DNA of 64,000 nt from Cryptomeria japonica (GCF_030272615.1 NC_081406.1:143957041-144021040); one strand, 5' to 3'. Numbered from the stretch's first letter, positions 1-11,707 are shown. A program made the numbers and translations. Notes: generated by a model from the sequence alone, not told the origin.

Positions 1-1000
1 CTTGATTCTACTTTACCCCTTGAGGAAGGAATTCCTTCATGCCTTAGCCAAATTTCACATTTTCCAAGAATTTTGCCCTAAAGGAAGGAATTTCCAACAC
101 TTGGTCAATTTTTACTTTCTTGGAATTTTGTCTTGAAGGAAGGAATTTCCAACACTTAGTCAATTTTTCCACTTTCTAGAATTCTTCACCTTGGGTGCAT
201 TTCTTCCTCGAGGAAAGAATTTTTTGAATTCTTGAAGTTTCCTTTCTGAACCTCGATTTTCACGTTCTGCTTCCAACCTTAGGCACACTTCAGAATTGGA
301 GAAGAAAATCTGGAAATTTGTTCCTTGAGGATGGAATTTTTGTGCTCTTTGAATTCATCATGTCTGCAGGGATCTTTTTCATCAATTTGCCACATTTCCT
401 ATTGTTTAGGAATATAAGATTTGGTGTCTAAAATTGGAAATTTCAAAAAATTTCTCGAGGGGATTTCTGCATTTCCTTCCTCCTTGACCTTTGGATTTTC
501 ATGCCTTAGACAATTTTTTTAATTTTCCAACTTAGGCGTGTAATTCACTTTGTGAAAGAATTCATCATTTCATCCTTGGCCATTTGATTCTTGGAATCCT
601 TCTTCTAGCATGGATGGAATTTTGACTCAGAGGAGGAATTCATCAAATTTCTTCACCTTCCTTGACTCCTTCCATTTGGCGCCCTCCATTACTCATAGGC
701 GCAATTCTTCATTGAAGGAGGAATTTTGAACCTTTTCCATTCTTCCCTGACTCCCTCTATTTGGCGCCCTCCTCAGGAGTAGGGTGGAATTTTGTGCTTG
801 CGAAGGATTCAATGCATTTCAATGAATTCCAAGGTCACCTCATTCTAGCACCCTATGACCTTCTTGGATAGATTTTTGCCCTTGTCATGGAATTCACAAT
901 ATTTTCCATTTTCCACGTTGACCTTTCTTTGGGGCCATGCAAATGTCTTGGGCGGATTTTCGCTAGGAGGAAGGAATTTTGACCATGGAGGAATCTTCCT
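1..1000. repeat. Imperfect tandem array with GGAAGGAATTT units in element E
   Basis: Short motifs of the type GAAGGAATT(T/C)C recur every 50-100 bases, often followed by CTTGG, CCTTCC or CAACAC. Many units hold a partial palindrome around GGAATTCC. The array takes the same place (after the LTR head) as the arrays of A, C and D, but its sequence is different. No ORF of note is present. Confidence 0.6.
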
Positions 1001-1758
1001 TTATCAAAATATATATATGAAATATAACATTTAAGTATAAGTGGTTATATTTCATATCTATTGGCAAGATGACTGAAAGTGGTTTCAGGTCCCTAGGAAT
1101 TATAATGCAAATTCTAGATTTTAGAAGATCTTTCAAATTTCAGGCCATTTCCGGATCAGGATGACATTGGTGGATTGATGTGAATTTCCACACTTTATGA
1201 TTTTGCATGCTTTCCTCTTCTAGAATAGGAGTTCCATAACCATTTTTTTAATCCAACTTGTTTGCCTTCTGACTTTTCCGGATTTAGAAATGATCTTCAG
1301 GAACATTTAGTCTTCAGCGTCTTCAGGGATATTCAGTTTTCAGTGTTTTCCCAAATAGTAAGTGTTTCAAAATGTTAGGGTTTGGACAAAATAGGTCAAG
1401 AAAGTACTTACTAAAAATACTAAGTTTGATTTTTGGCAAAATGACGACATTCCGGAACTCAACAAAATCCCTAAGAAATAGAAAATAGAAAGTTGCTCGC
1501 TCAAATTTTACTAGGAGGCTCCTTGAAGGATCCTAATTCCAGTTATATGTTCAGTTTTTTTCAAAACCCTAACAGAAACCCCTAAAATCTAGGACTAAAG
1601 GTAGAAACCCTAAAATCAACAAAACAAGCCCTAAACTTCATCAAATTCACTCAAAAGAAAAGTAAACTTAATCAATGCAACCCCGAACACTTGCAGAGTA
1701 GAGGGACTGACGAGATTGCCACCAAAACCCACAAAAACCAAAACAAAAGACCAAGTGG

Positions 1759-1817
1759 GCCTAAAAAGTAGGGGGGTCCCCATTTGCAATAGGGCGATGT
1801 GTGAAAACGTCACAACA
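1759..1817 (-). other. Paired terminal hairpins at the 5' tip of LTR E
   Basis: Plus-strand coordinates: CCCCATT (1778-1784) can pair with AATAGGG (1788-1794) with one C-A mismatch, and TGTGA (1800-1804) pairs with TCACA (1810-1814). The same two-hairpin layout is present in A, C and D. Confidence 0.6.
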
Positions 1818-2829
1818 CTTACCACGGGGAGCTGTAAGTTCCATGCTACGAGCTTTCCTCATAGCCTCTTGCAAGTTAGGGGGATCAAAAGCCTTAAACC
1901 ATCCCTTCATAGGCTCATAAAGACCTTCAACAAAAAGAATGACCAGCCTCCTCTCTGAAATATTTGTTACCATGACCGAGAGCTTTTGAAACTCACTAAT
2001 ATAAGATTCCAAGCTACCCATTTGTTTTGCCTGAGCTAAATCTCTTAAATACAACTCTGGATCTCTTTTGTCAAAACGCTCAGCCAATCTATCAGTGAAT
2101 TCTTGGTATGTAGTAATAAGGTCATGATGCAAGGTAACCATCCCATGGTGCCACCAATCATGGGCTACCCCATCCAAATGCAAAGCTACAAACTTAATGG
2201 CATCTTTCTTTTGAAATAGGACGTAAGGTCAAGAAAGTATCCAACTTGCTAATCCAAGCTCTGGCTCTGACTCTACCGCTGCCATCAAAAGTAGAAAGTG
2301 CAAGCTTGTTGATTGCATATTTGAGATCATTAGTTTTATTCCAAGGTTTCCTGTCATTCCAATTCCACTTCTTGCTATGTTCCCTCTTCTGACTCATGAA
2401 CCTGTCAAAGTTTTGATGTTTCTTAACTCTTGGTGGTAATGCATCCCATTCATCATGAAGTGTCATCACGTTATCTGTAAAGGCCACCTCATTTTCCTCC
2501 TCAGCTACGTCCTCTTCTTCAGGTTCATTCTTCACAAAAGTTGGGCGTGTAGGCCTATCATAGGTGTGTGTGGGTGTCACTTTTGCGCTTAGGCGACTAG
2601 CAACACTTCCATTTTCTTCCTCATTTTGGTTATGTCCCCTTGCAATAGTGATCTGTTGTATGGTTGTAGTCAACTGCTGCAACACATCTACCACCTATTG
2701 CTGCCCAATTACTAGACCCCTCATAATAATTTCGGCTTCTTGGTCGTCATTGTTAACAGGCTCTCTATGTGGCTCACCATAATTCCTATCCCCCATAATT
2801 TCTAATGGTATCTCTTCAATTTGATCCAT
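1818..2829 (-). pseudogene. Chromovirus gag fragment (element G)
   Basis: Gag forms the retrotransposon capsid. The ATG at 2827-2829 follows the PBS by about 100 bases. The frame has an in-frame TAG at 2695-2697 and a frameshift near 2210. The downstream piece has the conserved retrotransposon gag core, including LHLDGVAHDWW, EFTDRLAERFDKRDP and ERRLVILFVEGL. It is clearly homologous to the gag of element F at 25566-26635. The frame stops abruptly at 1817, where element E was inserted before the zinc knuckle. The rest of the element must lie left of the window. The gene is dead. Confidence 0.9.
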
Positions 2830-2932
2830 TTTCCCTTGTAAACCAGGTCTTGTGCGTATATATAATAACCTGTGAGGCCCAAACTAATGTTAATGCATAA
2901 GAACTTCTAACCCTTCAGGAAGGCAAGAACCT

Positions 2933-2945
2933 GGCTCTAATACCA
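2933..2945 (-). other. Primer binding site of element G (initiator Met tRNA type)
   Basis: The minus strand reads TGGTATTAGAGCC one base after an LTR end in CA (2947-2948). The usual plant initiator-methionine PBS is TGGTATCAGAGC, so there is one C-to-T change. It lies between the LTR of G and the gag start. Confidence 0.85.
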
Positions 2946-3830
2946 CTGAAAGAACCCTGCTGGTTTGTTGACGTGGATGAAATCGCATCGCTGCAAATTC
3001 CATACGGCCAACGCAGAATAGAATAAACTCACTGAGTATCCTACCCTCTCTTGAAATAAGGGAATCCCTAATGCTATTTTCTACGTTTTGATCAATGGGG
3101 ATAACCTCAAGGTTTCTTTTGTCAGGTCTTGACTGCGGGATCTCTCAGTGGCTTGATGTGTTTTTGCTGGAAACACAAGGGGGCTTACATTTGATTGGCA
3201 ATTCCATATACGAATTCCCAGGGACCTCTTACGGTTTTCTTTCAGGTGATGTTGGTTAATTTGAAGCTGATTTAGCAGGACTGCAGATTTCAAAAAAGGG
3301 GATAAAATTGGGAGGAAAGAAAGGAAGGGTAGGGAGAAAGACAACTGTAAATGTTAACTAGGACAACAGATTTACCCAAGCAGACAGACACCTCCAGGAA
3401 ACCAAATTAAGCATCATCAGTCATTCAGACACAATGTTTGCATAAACTTAGTGCAATCTTCAAAGGAGAAACCAGATTTTCATATTACCAAATACAATAT
3501 TAGAACTTCTACATTCATGATATGTATACATTTGATAATCGAACTGAATCATAAAATAGCCCAGATTAACCATGCAGAAAGGAAAAAAAGCAATCAGCTA
3601 TCCTCTAATGGTATGGACTGTGAAGGTTCTACCAGATGCTTGGTAAGAACTGCTGTACAAAATGAACAGACATAATTTAAAAACTTTCTAATTTAAATGA
3701 AGAAGGAGACTATGCACTCACAAGGAAACTTGAAGGTAATTTTAATCCATTGTATTAATTCCTGCAAAATTTCTTCAGAGCTTTCGCAACAATTCAAGAA
3801 CTTCCTCCTTTATGAGGGAAAACCAGTCCC

Positions 3831-3840
3831 CTTAAATAGG
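3831..3840 (-). promoter_or_regulatory. TATA-like box of LTR A
   Basis: The minus strand reads CCTATTTAAG, 870 bp before the LTR end. The context GGCCATTCAT upstream is shared with C, and a close variant (GAGCCATTCAT) with B; B has the identical box. It is the likely start of R, which places the ORF in U3. Confidence 0.65.
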
Positions 3841-4084
3841 TTTCCAAAAATGGATGAATGGCCAAGATCTAATCTAGACAAGTGGCCCAGATTCATCCTT
3901 ACAAAAAGAGGGACCCACACTCATAAATAGGGGGATAAATATCTACAACTACCCCAAAAGGAGCAATAACTACCAAAGGATAATTACAACTTTGAAATAA
4001 TCCAAAAAAAGGGAGGTGCACAAAAACTTTACAATATGTTGACCAAAAGTCAACTGTCACCTTTTTGGGACAAAAGTGCACCTT

Positions 4085-7000
4085 TTAAGACTTGGAGGGA
4101 AAAAGGCATTTTTGAGAAACTATTTTCTCTATTCTGGTTTCACATTCCTTTTGCAGAAACTGGTGCTCGCCATGCAGGTATTCTCGCCATAAATCGCGAC
4201 CTGCTGCTCGTTCCTCGCGGACATATCCCTGAAACTTGATGCATAATTGGAAGAGGGGATTAAAAGGTGGCATGGGAGGGTGGCGAATTTTGTACTGCAT
4301 GCCTTCGAGATACTGGTCCACGTGCCTTAAACCGTCCTTCCAGCTGGAGCGATTACGCTCGAAGCACAATATGTCTGAATGGAACTGACCAGCAAAACTC
4401 AAGTCTTCAATGGAATAAGAAACCTTATCTGCTCCCAACCTTTCCTCCCAATCCGGCCGGATTACACTGTCGGACAGGTCATTTATCCACCCCGAAACCA
4501 TTGATCGGAGGATGGTCTTGCCTAGTTCTTGCATGTTCCCCAGAATTGCCTCACATGCGTCATTTTCTTTGTCAATAATTTCCTGGGCGTCGTTCTTCAT
4601 GGTGACGGTCCAGTACCATTCCTTGAGAACACTGATGCTATGGGGATCCAGGATGTCAGGCAGTGTGGGAATTTGTGTATGTGTCCAGAAAAGAGCTCTT
4701 AGGAGGGGAAGGGTAGAGGCCGCTACTTCATGCATGTGAAGGGATTCCCTCTTTACTTCCAACAGCCTGACTAGAGTGAGCTCTCGATGGAGAGCCATTT
4801 CCTTTACTTCTTTGAGGATCTGTTCTCCCTTTTTCTTGATGTCCTGCACCCATTCCTTAACGGCCTTTGCGGTATCCCGGATTCCTTCAAATTCAGTTGT
4901 GGTCCTTTGTGCTAATGCCATTGGGGGAATATGGGATTCAGAGGGGTTGTGTAGTGGCCGTAGGAGCTTATCGATGTATCCCTCGGCTTGTTCAGCACGG
5001 GCCCGATACATATCCTTTTCAGCCGTGATTTCCTCGAGCTGTCTGAGTATGTTCTGCACTGAGTCCTTAAATTCCTCCTTTTCTTGCTCTTTTGTAGCTC
5101 GTCCGATGGGGACAGTCGTAATGCTATAATCTGCCAGTGTTATTTGATCTGCTGGCTTGTTTACGGGCGGGGTAGCAATATGAAGAGTGTGGTTCCTTTG
5201 CTCATCCTTGGTTATCTTAGAGTATGTTCTTGGTTTCTTCTTCCCTTTTGCTTTTGCTTGATCCATTCGTGAGAAGATGTCCTCTAGATCGATGGGCACC
5301 TTGGTGGCGGCCCTGCGCTGAGCTCTAGCGATCAGCCACTCTTGAGGCACTGTCTGGGTTGAGGATAGGGTTAAGTTAGCACCTTGTTCTCCCATGCTTT
5401 CAACTGGCTGATCACAAATTAACAGCTGTCCCGCCATCGGAGGGGTGGAAGAAGGAGGAAGCTCCTTGTTTGCATCTGAGTTCTCCCCTATCTCACTGAA
5501 TAATTGTCTGACATCTTCCTGTGATGGTGGCTCCTTGGTTCCCTCGAGCTCATGGATCTCGTATGTTCTTTGTTCCCCTTCGACAGTTGAGTCGTCCTTG
5601 GCTGCATGGAGGAGTAGCAATTCGTGGCGGCTCTGCTGGGTAGGTTCATGCACTTCGATCCCCTGGGTGGATGGGATTTCTCCTTCCTCTATTTGGTCAC
5701 CCGGCTTAGTCGGATTGGGGCCCTTTTGCTTGGTGTCCGGCAGATCTGGAGCAGGAGGATCATTGGCTTGGAATGCCTCTATGTCGCTCTGGGAAGGCGG
5801 AGCAAGTATGCAATCCAAATCTATGGCGTCGTCGGACGAACTGGGATCCCTTGAGGATGAAGTGGTCTCTGGCCTTCTTATGGGAATCTTCTCCCTCCTT
5901 GTTCTCTTGGATGCCCGAGTCCCTCTGCAAGCCTTAGCTTTCTTCCTTTTCTCTAGGTTTTCAGCTGATGTCCTTTCATCTTCGGAAGACTGAGAGTCGA
6001 AACTGCCCATCAGATGGTAAGTAAACTGGACCCCTTCATGGACTAGCCTCTCGATCTGGTGTTGTAACCATTGATCTGTGTATCTTGCCGGGGCTGCCAT
6101 GACTGCTTCGAAATCCGTGATTGGGTCTTGAGACCAATCAACGCCTAGCAAGAGATGCCTTACTGCTTCGAATTCCCGGACTTGGAGACAGTTCCCCGAG
6201 TCTGTGAGCTGATCCGGGACCCGACGGTACTCAAAGAGTCGCATTTGCTGCACACTCAATCTAGAATATTCCCGTCGCCTGACTTCGTAGTCATTGGAGC
6301 AATTTTTCCAGTAATCTTCAATTGACTCCTTTGCTCTGTAGCGCCTACCGTAAGCTCTCTTTGCCAAATTGTCATGATCAAAACATTTTCTTGGGAAATG
6401 TTCCTGTAGGCCATAAGAGGCTAGCTCTGCAAGGGACTCTTCTGCTAGGGTGGGAGTTCTCAATTGGACATCATGGTTGCCTATGATCATTGGAAATGCG
6501 AATCCAGCCTGCTTGCTTTCTCGTAATAATATGCCGGCAGGGCGTGATTGTCTTGCCACCTCCATGAGGACTACTTTATCGGTTGGGTACCGCGGAAGTC
6601 GAAGGGGGGCACCTTCAAAGCCAGCAATTCGGATGTAGGAGAATCTTGGGAACTGAATAAACCAGGCCCCATACCTCTGCACTAAAATGGTAGCTTGCTC
6701 CGAGAGCCTTATGTGTAACCCTCCCTGCATTAGCCTGACTAGGCGCATTGTGAAGGCGTCGTTGACACGTTCGTACTATCCGACCGCGTAAGCCGAGCTG
6801 CTCTTTTCCCTTTGAGCTATATCCTGGTAGTGCAGCTGCGGGTAGCAATCATAAACCTTTACCTGACCAGGCCCATTCCCGATCTCACCTTTCATTATTA
6901 ATCCTGGCAGTGGCTGATTCTTTGCGAACATATAGACCAAATAGGAGGTCATGGTGAAATACTTCTTTGTCTCAAGCTCAATCAGCTGAGCGTGGATGTT

Positions 7001-7720
7001 ATCACTTATGATCTGGGCCCAGTCAAACTTAGACTTTCCGGCAAAGACCTGTTCTGTAAAATAGAACATCCATTCTTCAAAGTAGTTGGACTTAGGAAGT
7101 CCCATGACTCGGCTAAGTAAGGTGACCATATCGCCATGTTCATTATGAAAGTCACTTCTGGGGGTCTTTTTCACAATCCTGGTGCTTGAAGGCCTTTTCT
7201 CTTTGAACCATTCTTCGTTAATCAATGCCCTGCATCGGGCTGGGTTCATATCATACGCCCCCTGTGCCTCGTCCATTGTTGTAGCTATGGGATTATTTGG
7301 AAAGGGGATATCAAATGCATCACCGATAGCCTCAGGGGAGAAGTCGGCAATAGTGATATCTTCCAGAAGCACTAATCTGGACTTTGGCTCGTAATGCCGA
7401 GCAGCTTCCACTACTAATTCATAGTTCTGGATTGTTGGAGGAAAACCTGCTGCTTGGGCGATGCCACTTTCCAGCATTTGCCTAGGCCTGCCATATGCAT
7501 TGGGTGAGAAGACCCGATCCCTGAAATCCTGAATATCAATGTGGCCAAGGTCGGTGTCACCAATGTTGTCCCAGATGCTCTGGACCTTTGACTCTCTTAA
7601 CCCTCCCCTCTGATACTGATACTTCATTCTTTCAACTTTCCGTGGGATGTCTGATTTGGATGCTCGTGAGGTTTCTGCTGCAGCGGGTGTTTTTGATGAT
7701 TCTGCCGCTGATTTAGGCAT
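4085..7720 (-). pseudogene. LTR-encoded ORF of unknown function, copy A (one nonsense codon)
   Basis: One frame of 1212 codons starts at ATG 7718-7720 and ends with TAA at 4085. It is broken only by a TAG at 6776-6778, where copy B has CAG (Gln). I do not recognise the protein. Visible parts are a Ser/Ala-rich basic N-terminus, a conserved core (about residues 55-470) with DTDLGHID, FSPEAIGDAF, WMFYFTEQVF and YDCYPQLH, and a basic, NLS-like cluster near residue 600 after TYHLMG. A Ser/Glu/Pro-rich, probably disordered stretch runs to about 850, followed by a Glu/Lys-rich region likely to be coiled coil (about 880-1130). No signal peptide, membrane segment, zinc knuckle, protease or polymerase motif is seen. 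FSPEAIGDAF faintly recalls the plant transposon-protein domain of Athila-like elements, but that is a guess. Confidence 0.85.
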
Positions 7721-8162
7721 TTATCCTGATTGGAGCGAATGATGGGTGATTGCCCGACCTTGTCGCGCGGGGCGAGCGGATGACCCTGCAAAATTTGAAT
7801 CCCAACGGTTATCCTTCCTGTTTAAATTTTCGCGGTTTGGAAGATGAAAGAGGATTTATCAATTTCACATGGTTCTGTGCTTAGCAACCTGAATTTTAAA
7901 TGGTTGATGGGAGGATGATGCAGTGTCTTACCTCCTTGTTTTCGGATTTGAGAGTTCTTTCAAATTTTGAATTGTATTCTTTAAATTTTGACAAATTGGA
8001 GGTTTTCGGATCTAACCTTCGCGGGTTTGCTCGCCCTGGCCTCCGCGTTACAAACTGTGCCTTCTGCGTTAAATTTTTGCTTGCTTTTTTGGACTTCGTT
8101 TTCTGCGTTAAAGCTTTGCTCGGAGCTTTTTGGACTTCGCTTTTAAAATTTCACCTTGGAAT

Positions 8163-9070
8163 TTCGGACGCTTAGGGTCCGAAAACATTTTTTGCCCTAT
8201 CACTTTGTTGAAGTTCGGACGCGGGGGTCCGAAATGGGTGTATCGCACTCTGTTTTAAAACTTAACTTGCCTTTGTTGAAGTTCGGACGCGGGGGTCCGA
8301 AATGAGTGTATCGCACTATGTTTTAAAACCTAACTTTCGCCTTTTGAAGTTTGGACGCGGGGGTCCGAAATGAGTGTATCGCACTATGTTTTAAAACCTA
8401 ACTTTCGCCTTTTGAAGTTCGGACGCGGGGGTCCGAAATGGACGTTTTTTAACTTTTAAACTTTCCCTATTGAAGTTCGGACACGGGGGGTCCGAAACGG
8501 ATGTTTTAAACTTTTAAACTTTCCCTTTTGAAGTTCGGACGCGGGGGTCCGAAGTGGGCATTGTTTGTACCGCGTTAAAACTTAACTTCGCCTTGTTGAA
8601 GTTCGGACGCGGGGGTCCGAAATGGGCGTTGTTTAACTTTTAAACTCTCCCTTTTGTCATTTCGGGGCTTAGGGTCCGAAAACGGCATTCACCCGATGTT
8701 TTGGCTTTGCCTTTTGCTTTGTTGAAGTTCGGACGCGGGGGTCCGAAATGCGCGTTGTGTTATGCTTAAAAACCTAACTTTTGCCTTGGTTTAAGTTCGG
8801 ACGCGGGGGTCCGAAATGGACGTTTTGTTATGTTTTAACTTAACTTTCACTTTTCGGGACCTAGGGTCCAAAAACGGCATTCGCCTTATGTTTTTAAAAC
8901 TCAACTTTTGGAAATTTCGGACCTGGGGTCCGAAATGCGATTGCCACCTTATGCTTTTAAATTTTGAATTTTCACTCTCGGACGCTTGAATCCAAAAGGG
9001 GGAGCGCATAACGTTTCCTTTTTACCTCAACTTGACTTTCGCCAAGTTCGGACCTGGGGTCCGAAAAGGA
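8163..9070. repeat. 15-unit tandem array of short GC-rich palindromes in element A
   Basis: The core unit TTCGGACGCGGGGGTCCGAA has 7-base arms TTCGGAC and GTCCGAA around a G-rich loop. Units start near 8163, 8214, 8282, 8350, 8419, 8476, 8534, 8602, 8661, 8729, 8795, 8853, 8916, 8977 and 9047, a period of about 50-70 bp. Units at 8163, 8661, 8853, 8916, 8977 and 9047 have variant loops such as CTTAG or CTGG but mostly keep the arms. The array is non-coding and lies in U3 upstream of the ORF. Confidence 0.9.
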
Positions 9071-9274
9071 GATGCATCATGTTAAACTTTGAAATTTTGG
9101 AACAAACTTTCGGTATTTACGCCCGAAAGCCAGATCAGTCAAGAGGACTCATTGGTTCATTATTCCAACGTCGATCAGCTTACGAACTGATCACGAACTC
9201 GCTCGAGGAGACACGAGAAACTCTGCTTCGATTCTCGGGATGACGATCAAAAAACTCAAAACCGAAAAGGGGGA

Positions 9275-9311
9275 CCCTGTCGGCGACAGGGGGCGTGTGC
9301 AACGCACAACA
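9275..9311 (-). other. Paired terminal hairpins at the 5' tip of LTR A
   Basis: CCCTGTC (9275-9281) pairs perfectly with GACAGGG (9285-9291), and TGTGC (9296-9300) with GCACA (9304-9308). In E and D the matching stems are CCCCATT or CCCCACT with AATGGGG-like arms, and TGTGA/TCACA. Both sides of each stem have therefore changed together, which is compensatory change. Confidence 0.7.
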
Positions 9312-10595
9312 TGGTTCTAAATTCTTTGAAATGCTAATTCTGATTTTGTTTTGTGTTTTTCAAGAGTTTTGAATAATTTAAACTAAAAAATGACAAGTTT
9401 GTCAGGCAAGAATTGCACAAAACTAAATGGAAACGGAATTGAGAGCAACTACAACTATATTATGAATAAGATAATTGCTAAAATTAATTCTACTGCTAAT
9501 TGCACACCCGTAGGTCCTTAGCTTATTTTAAATGAAGAATTCTAGTGTTTGCCAACCAAAACTGAGAAACTGACCAAAATGGACATACATGTCTGGAATA
9601 CAATTTCTTCAGTCCAGAAAGTAGATGAATCAACCTGTTAGAGCTAGGCATTGAGGAATGTGTCACAAACTGCAAGGGAGGCATTTCAGCCTCCAGACAA
9701 AAACGCCCTATCTAGGAACCCACGTGCCAGGCTGAAATGGTACAGCCAGCAAGAAGACTTGTACGACTGGTTATTGAATTGATAAAATGCTGCTAATGAG
9801 GCGTCTAACCTGAATTGCCTCCTTCCTTATTCAATTTCTGCAAATAAATGTCACAATTAACCTCTGGTGAAGCACATAAAGACTTCTGAATGAAGCCCTC
9901 TTAGTTTGCAATAATTTCCCTGATCTTTCACAGCCTCAAAATCACAGATCCATGAAGATTGAACATTCTTCAATAGCAAACCTTCTAAAAACCTTGTCTC
10001 AGAAAATCCACAGAGCAAAATCAAGCAATGTCAAATAATCAATAATAGAGTTTGAATTGCCTTCATTTTCCATATAACCCCCAAATGGCACGATTTTCAA
10101 GAAGTACGCCCAAATGCATTTTAAATACATTAAAATTTATTTAATTAACTTTGCTTGGGCACCCAAATTCACTTAAGTGATTTAATAAAAATCACTTTAT
10201 AATATTAAGTGGCTTTTAATTTAGTAAAGTCACTTTATGACTTTATAATAACCATATAATTTAATTAAATAACTTAACCACTAAAATATTAATATCTCCT
10301 TCATTATTTAGCCTTTTAACGTGTCGTTTGAAGCTGGAGTCAACACTGAATAACGCCCATGTGTCCAGGTGCCCTGACTAATAATAGCACAACTGCCAGA
10401 TTGACTTACTATAAATAGTAAGTCCCTCAACTAAGCCCACACACTAACTGCTAAGGCCCTGGAACTAAACCCAAGACTGAACTAAAGAAGTGGAACTGCC
10501 ACTGAGACTCTCTATCCAAAACATTAGCCTACGAGAGTCCAATATAATAGGCTAACCCATCAATCACTGAAACTGACTAGAGTGGGGACATTACA
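9312..10595 (-). mobile_element. LTR of chromovirus G (main part; the last 19 bp are at 2947-2965)
   Basis: On the minus strand it starts TGTAATGTCCCC at 10595, the same start as the LTR of chromovirus F (23489), and shares the later GTAGGCTA stretch. It is split by element A, whose TGGTT target duplication marks the split (2961-2965 and 9312-9316). Without A it would be about 1.3 kb and end CA just before the PBS. A TATA-like CTATAAATAG lies near 10410-10420. No ORF is supported. Confidence 0.8.
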
Positions 10596-11399
10596 TGGAG
10601 AGTGGTAATCACAACATACAGTAATAGTCAGGCTTCAAAACAAACTTCCAGACTATTAATCACATTTTTACATTTTAGGCTTTCAGGCTATTATCGTGGA
10701 GGCTTGTTGGTAGTCTTCCATAACTTCACCTGCTTTGTAAAATTTGGAAGACCTTTCACTTTCTTTGGAAATTTTTGTTTTTCCACAAGTTATATGGCAT
10801 TGGTCTTTCTTGTTCTGCCAATAGTGTACATTAAATTATGTTTTGATTGTTGTATTTATTGTCTTAACAATGTCCTCACCCAATTGATATAGACAGCTTA
10901 ATGCTCTTAAATGATTTGGCAACCTTTGCGAGCTTCATTAACTTGGTAAAATTTCACCACATCCAAGGATGCTCTCTCAAGTTTCAAATTTAACTACTAA
11001 GGAAAACTTGTGGAGATCAAACCCACTTATACTTACCTAAGAGTTTAATATTTTTGTACCTACTTTTAGTTTAAAGCTTGGCTCTTAGTTACATCCTTGG
11101 AATGGGTATGCCTCACTTTTTATTTTGGAGAACCAACATTCTTATATACATTTCCAGGATATCCCTTTGAAAATGTGCATTTTCAATGGTATCATCAAAT
11201 ATACATGTCTTTTTGGTTTGAGATTTGGACCCGATTCGGGATCTATTGACTGAGCTCATATTGAGAGGGTCCAAACTCTCAAGCTTCAAGATATGATTTG
11301 GTGCAATTAGACAACTCCTTGATGCTTTGTCCAAGCTGAGTTTGCCGCCCAACCACTTCACCTTGAAGTTGAAGTTTTTTAAAGCTCCCTCATTCCGCT
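10596..11399. other. Unassigned interval
   Basis: AT-rich sequence between the LTR start of G and the first sequence alignable to element A. I see no coding region, PBS or clear LTR end. The left end of element B should lie here or just to the right, but no TGTTG tip preceded by CATCC was found. Confidence 0.4.
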
Positions 11400-11707
11400 G
11401 AAATTAGGGTAAATCGCATGAGAAAGGGATCGCATGAGGGTTAAAGAGAAATACGGAGCCAATTTAGCATAATTTGCATCCAAAGTAAAATGCTGACATA
11501 AACCATTCCAAACATTCAAGTTCAAATTGCCATTTCGCCTAAGGTAAAAAATCGCTTAGTCTAAAACTCAACATTGCAAATTCCTTTCAAACCACAGCCA
11601 CGAAAATTTGAATTAGAGAGATAACCGTTGGAATTCAAAATTTGCAGAACTATCCATTCATCTTTACGCAGCAAGTCGGGCAATTTCTCGCCATCCATTT
11701 TCATCAA

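Larger units (their letters stand above)
1..1817 (-). mobile_element. Element E: 5' portion of a giant LTR, cut by the window start
   Basis: On the minus strand this begins TGTTGTGACG at position 1817 and runs to lower coordinates past the window edge. Its first 60 bases match the heads of elements C and D: a TGTGA/TCACA hairpin followed by a CCCCATT/AATAGGG hairpin. About 1000-1170 also resembles 47650-47860 of element D. It interrupts the gag frame of element G, so it is an insertion younger than G. By analogy with A and C, an ORF may follow to the left of the window, but that cannot be seen. The target duplication should be CTTAC (1818-1822); its partner lies outside. Confidence 0.75.
2966..9311 (-). 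mobile_element. Element A: 6.35-kb giant solo LTR carrying a long ORF in U3
   Basis: The unit begins TGTTGTGCGTTG at 9311 and ends ACGTCAACA at 2966 on the minus strand. It is flanked by a perfect 5-bp duplication TGGTT (2961-2965 and 9312-9316). In order it has two terminal hairpins (9275-9308), a 15-unit palindrome array (8163-9070), a 1212-codon ORF (7720-4085), a TATA-like box (3831-3840) and about 870 bp to the 3' end. No internal pair of long terminal repeats, PBS, gag or pol is seen inside, so I read it as one LTR and not as a complete element. It lies inside the LTR of chromovirus G. Confidence 0.85.

Noticed and set aside
4085-7720. Several plus-strand frames opposite the LTR ORF (for example 5445-5993)
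   Set aside because: Antisense shadows of the conserved minus-strand frame; not conserved in C.
2933-9311. Element A as the 5' LTR of the minus-strand gag at 1818-2829, because the PBS follows it closely
   Set aside because: A is closed on both sides by TGGTT duplications. The PBS belongs to LTR G, which resumes between the A duplication and the PBS and starts TGTAATGTCCCC at 10595.
2966-9311. Element A as a complete LTR element with its own two LTRs
   Set aside because: The beginning (hairpins, array) and the end (TATA region) do not resemble each other, and no PBS or purine tract borders the ORF. TATA spacing also fits one LTR.
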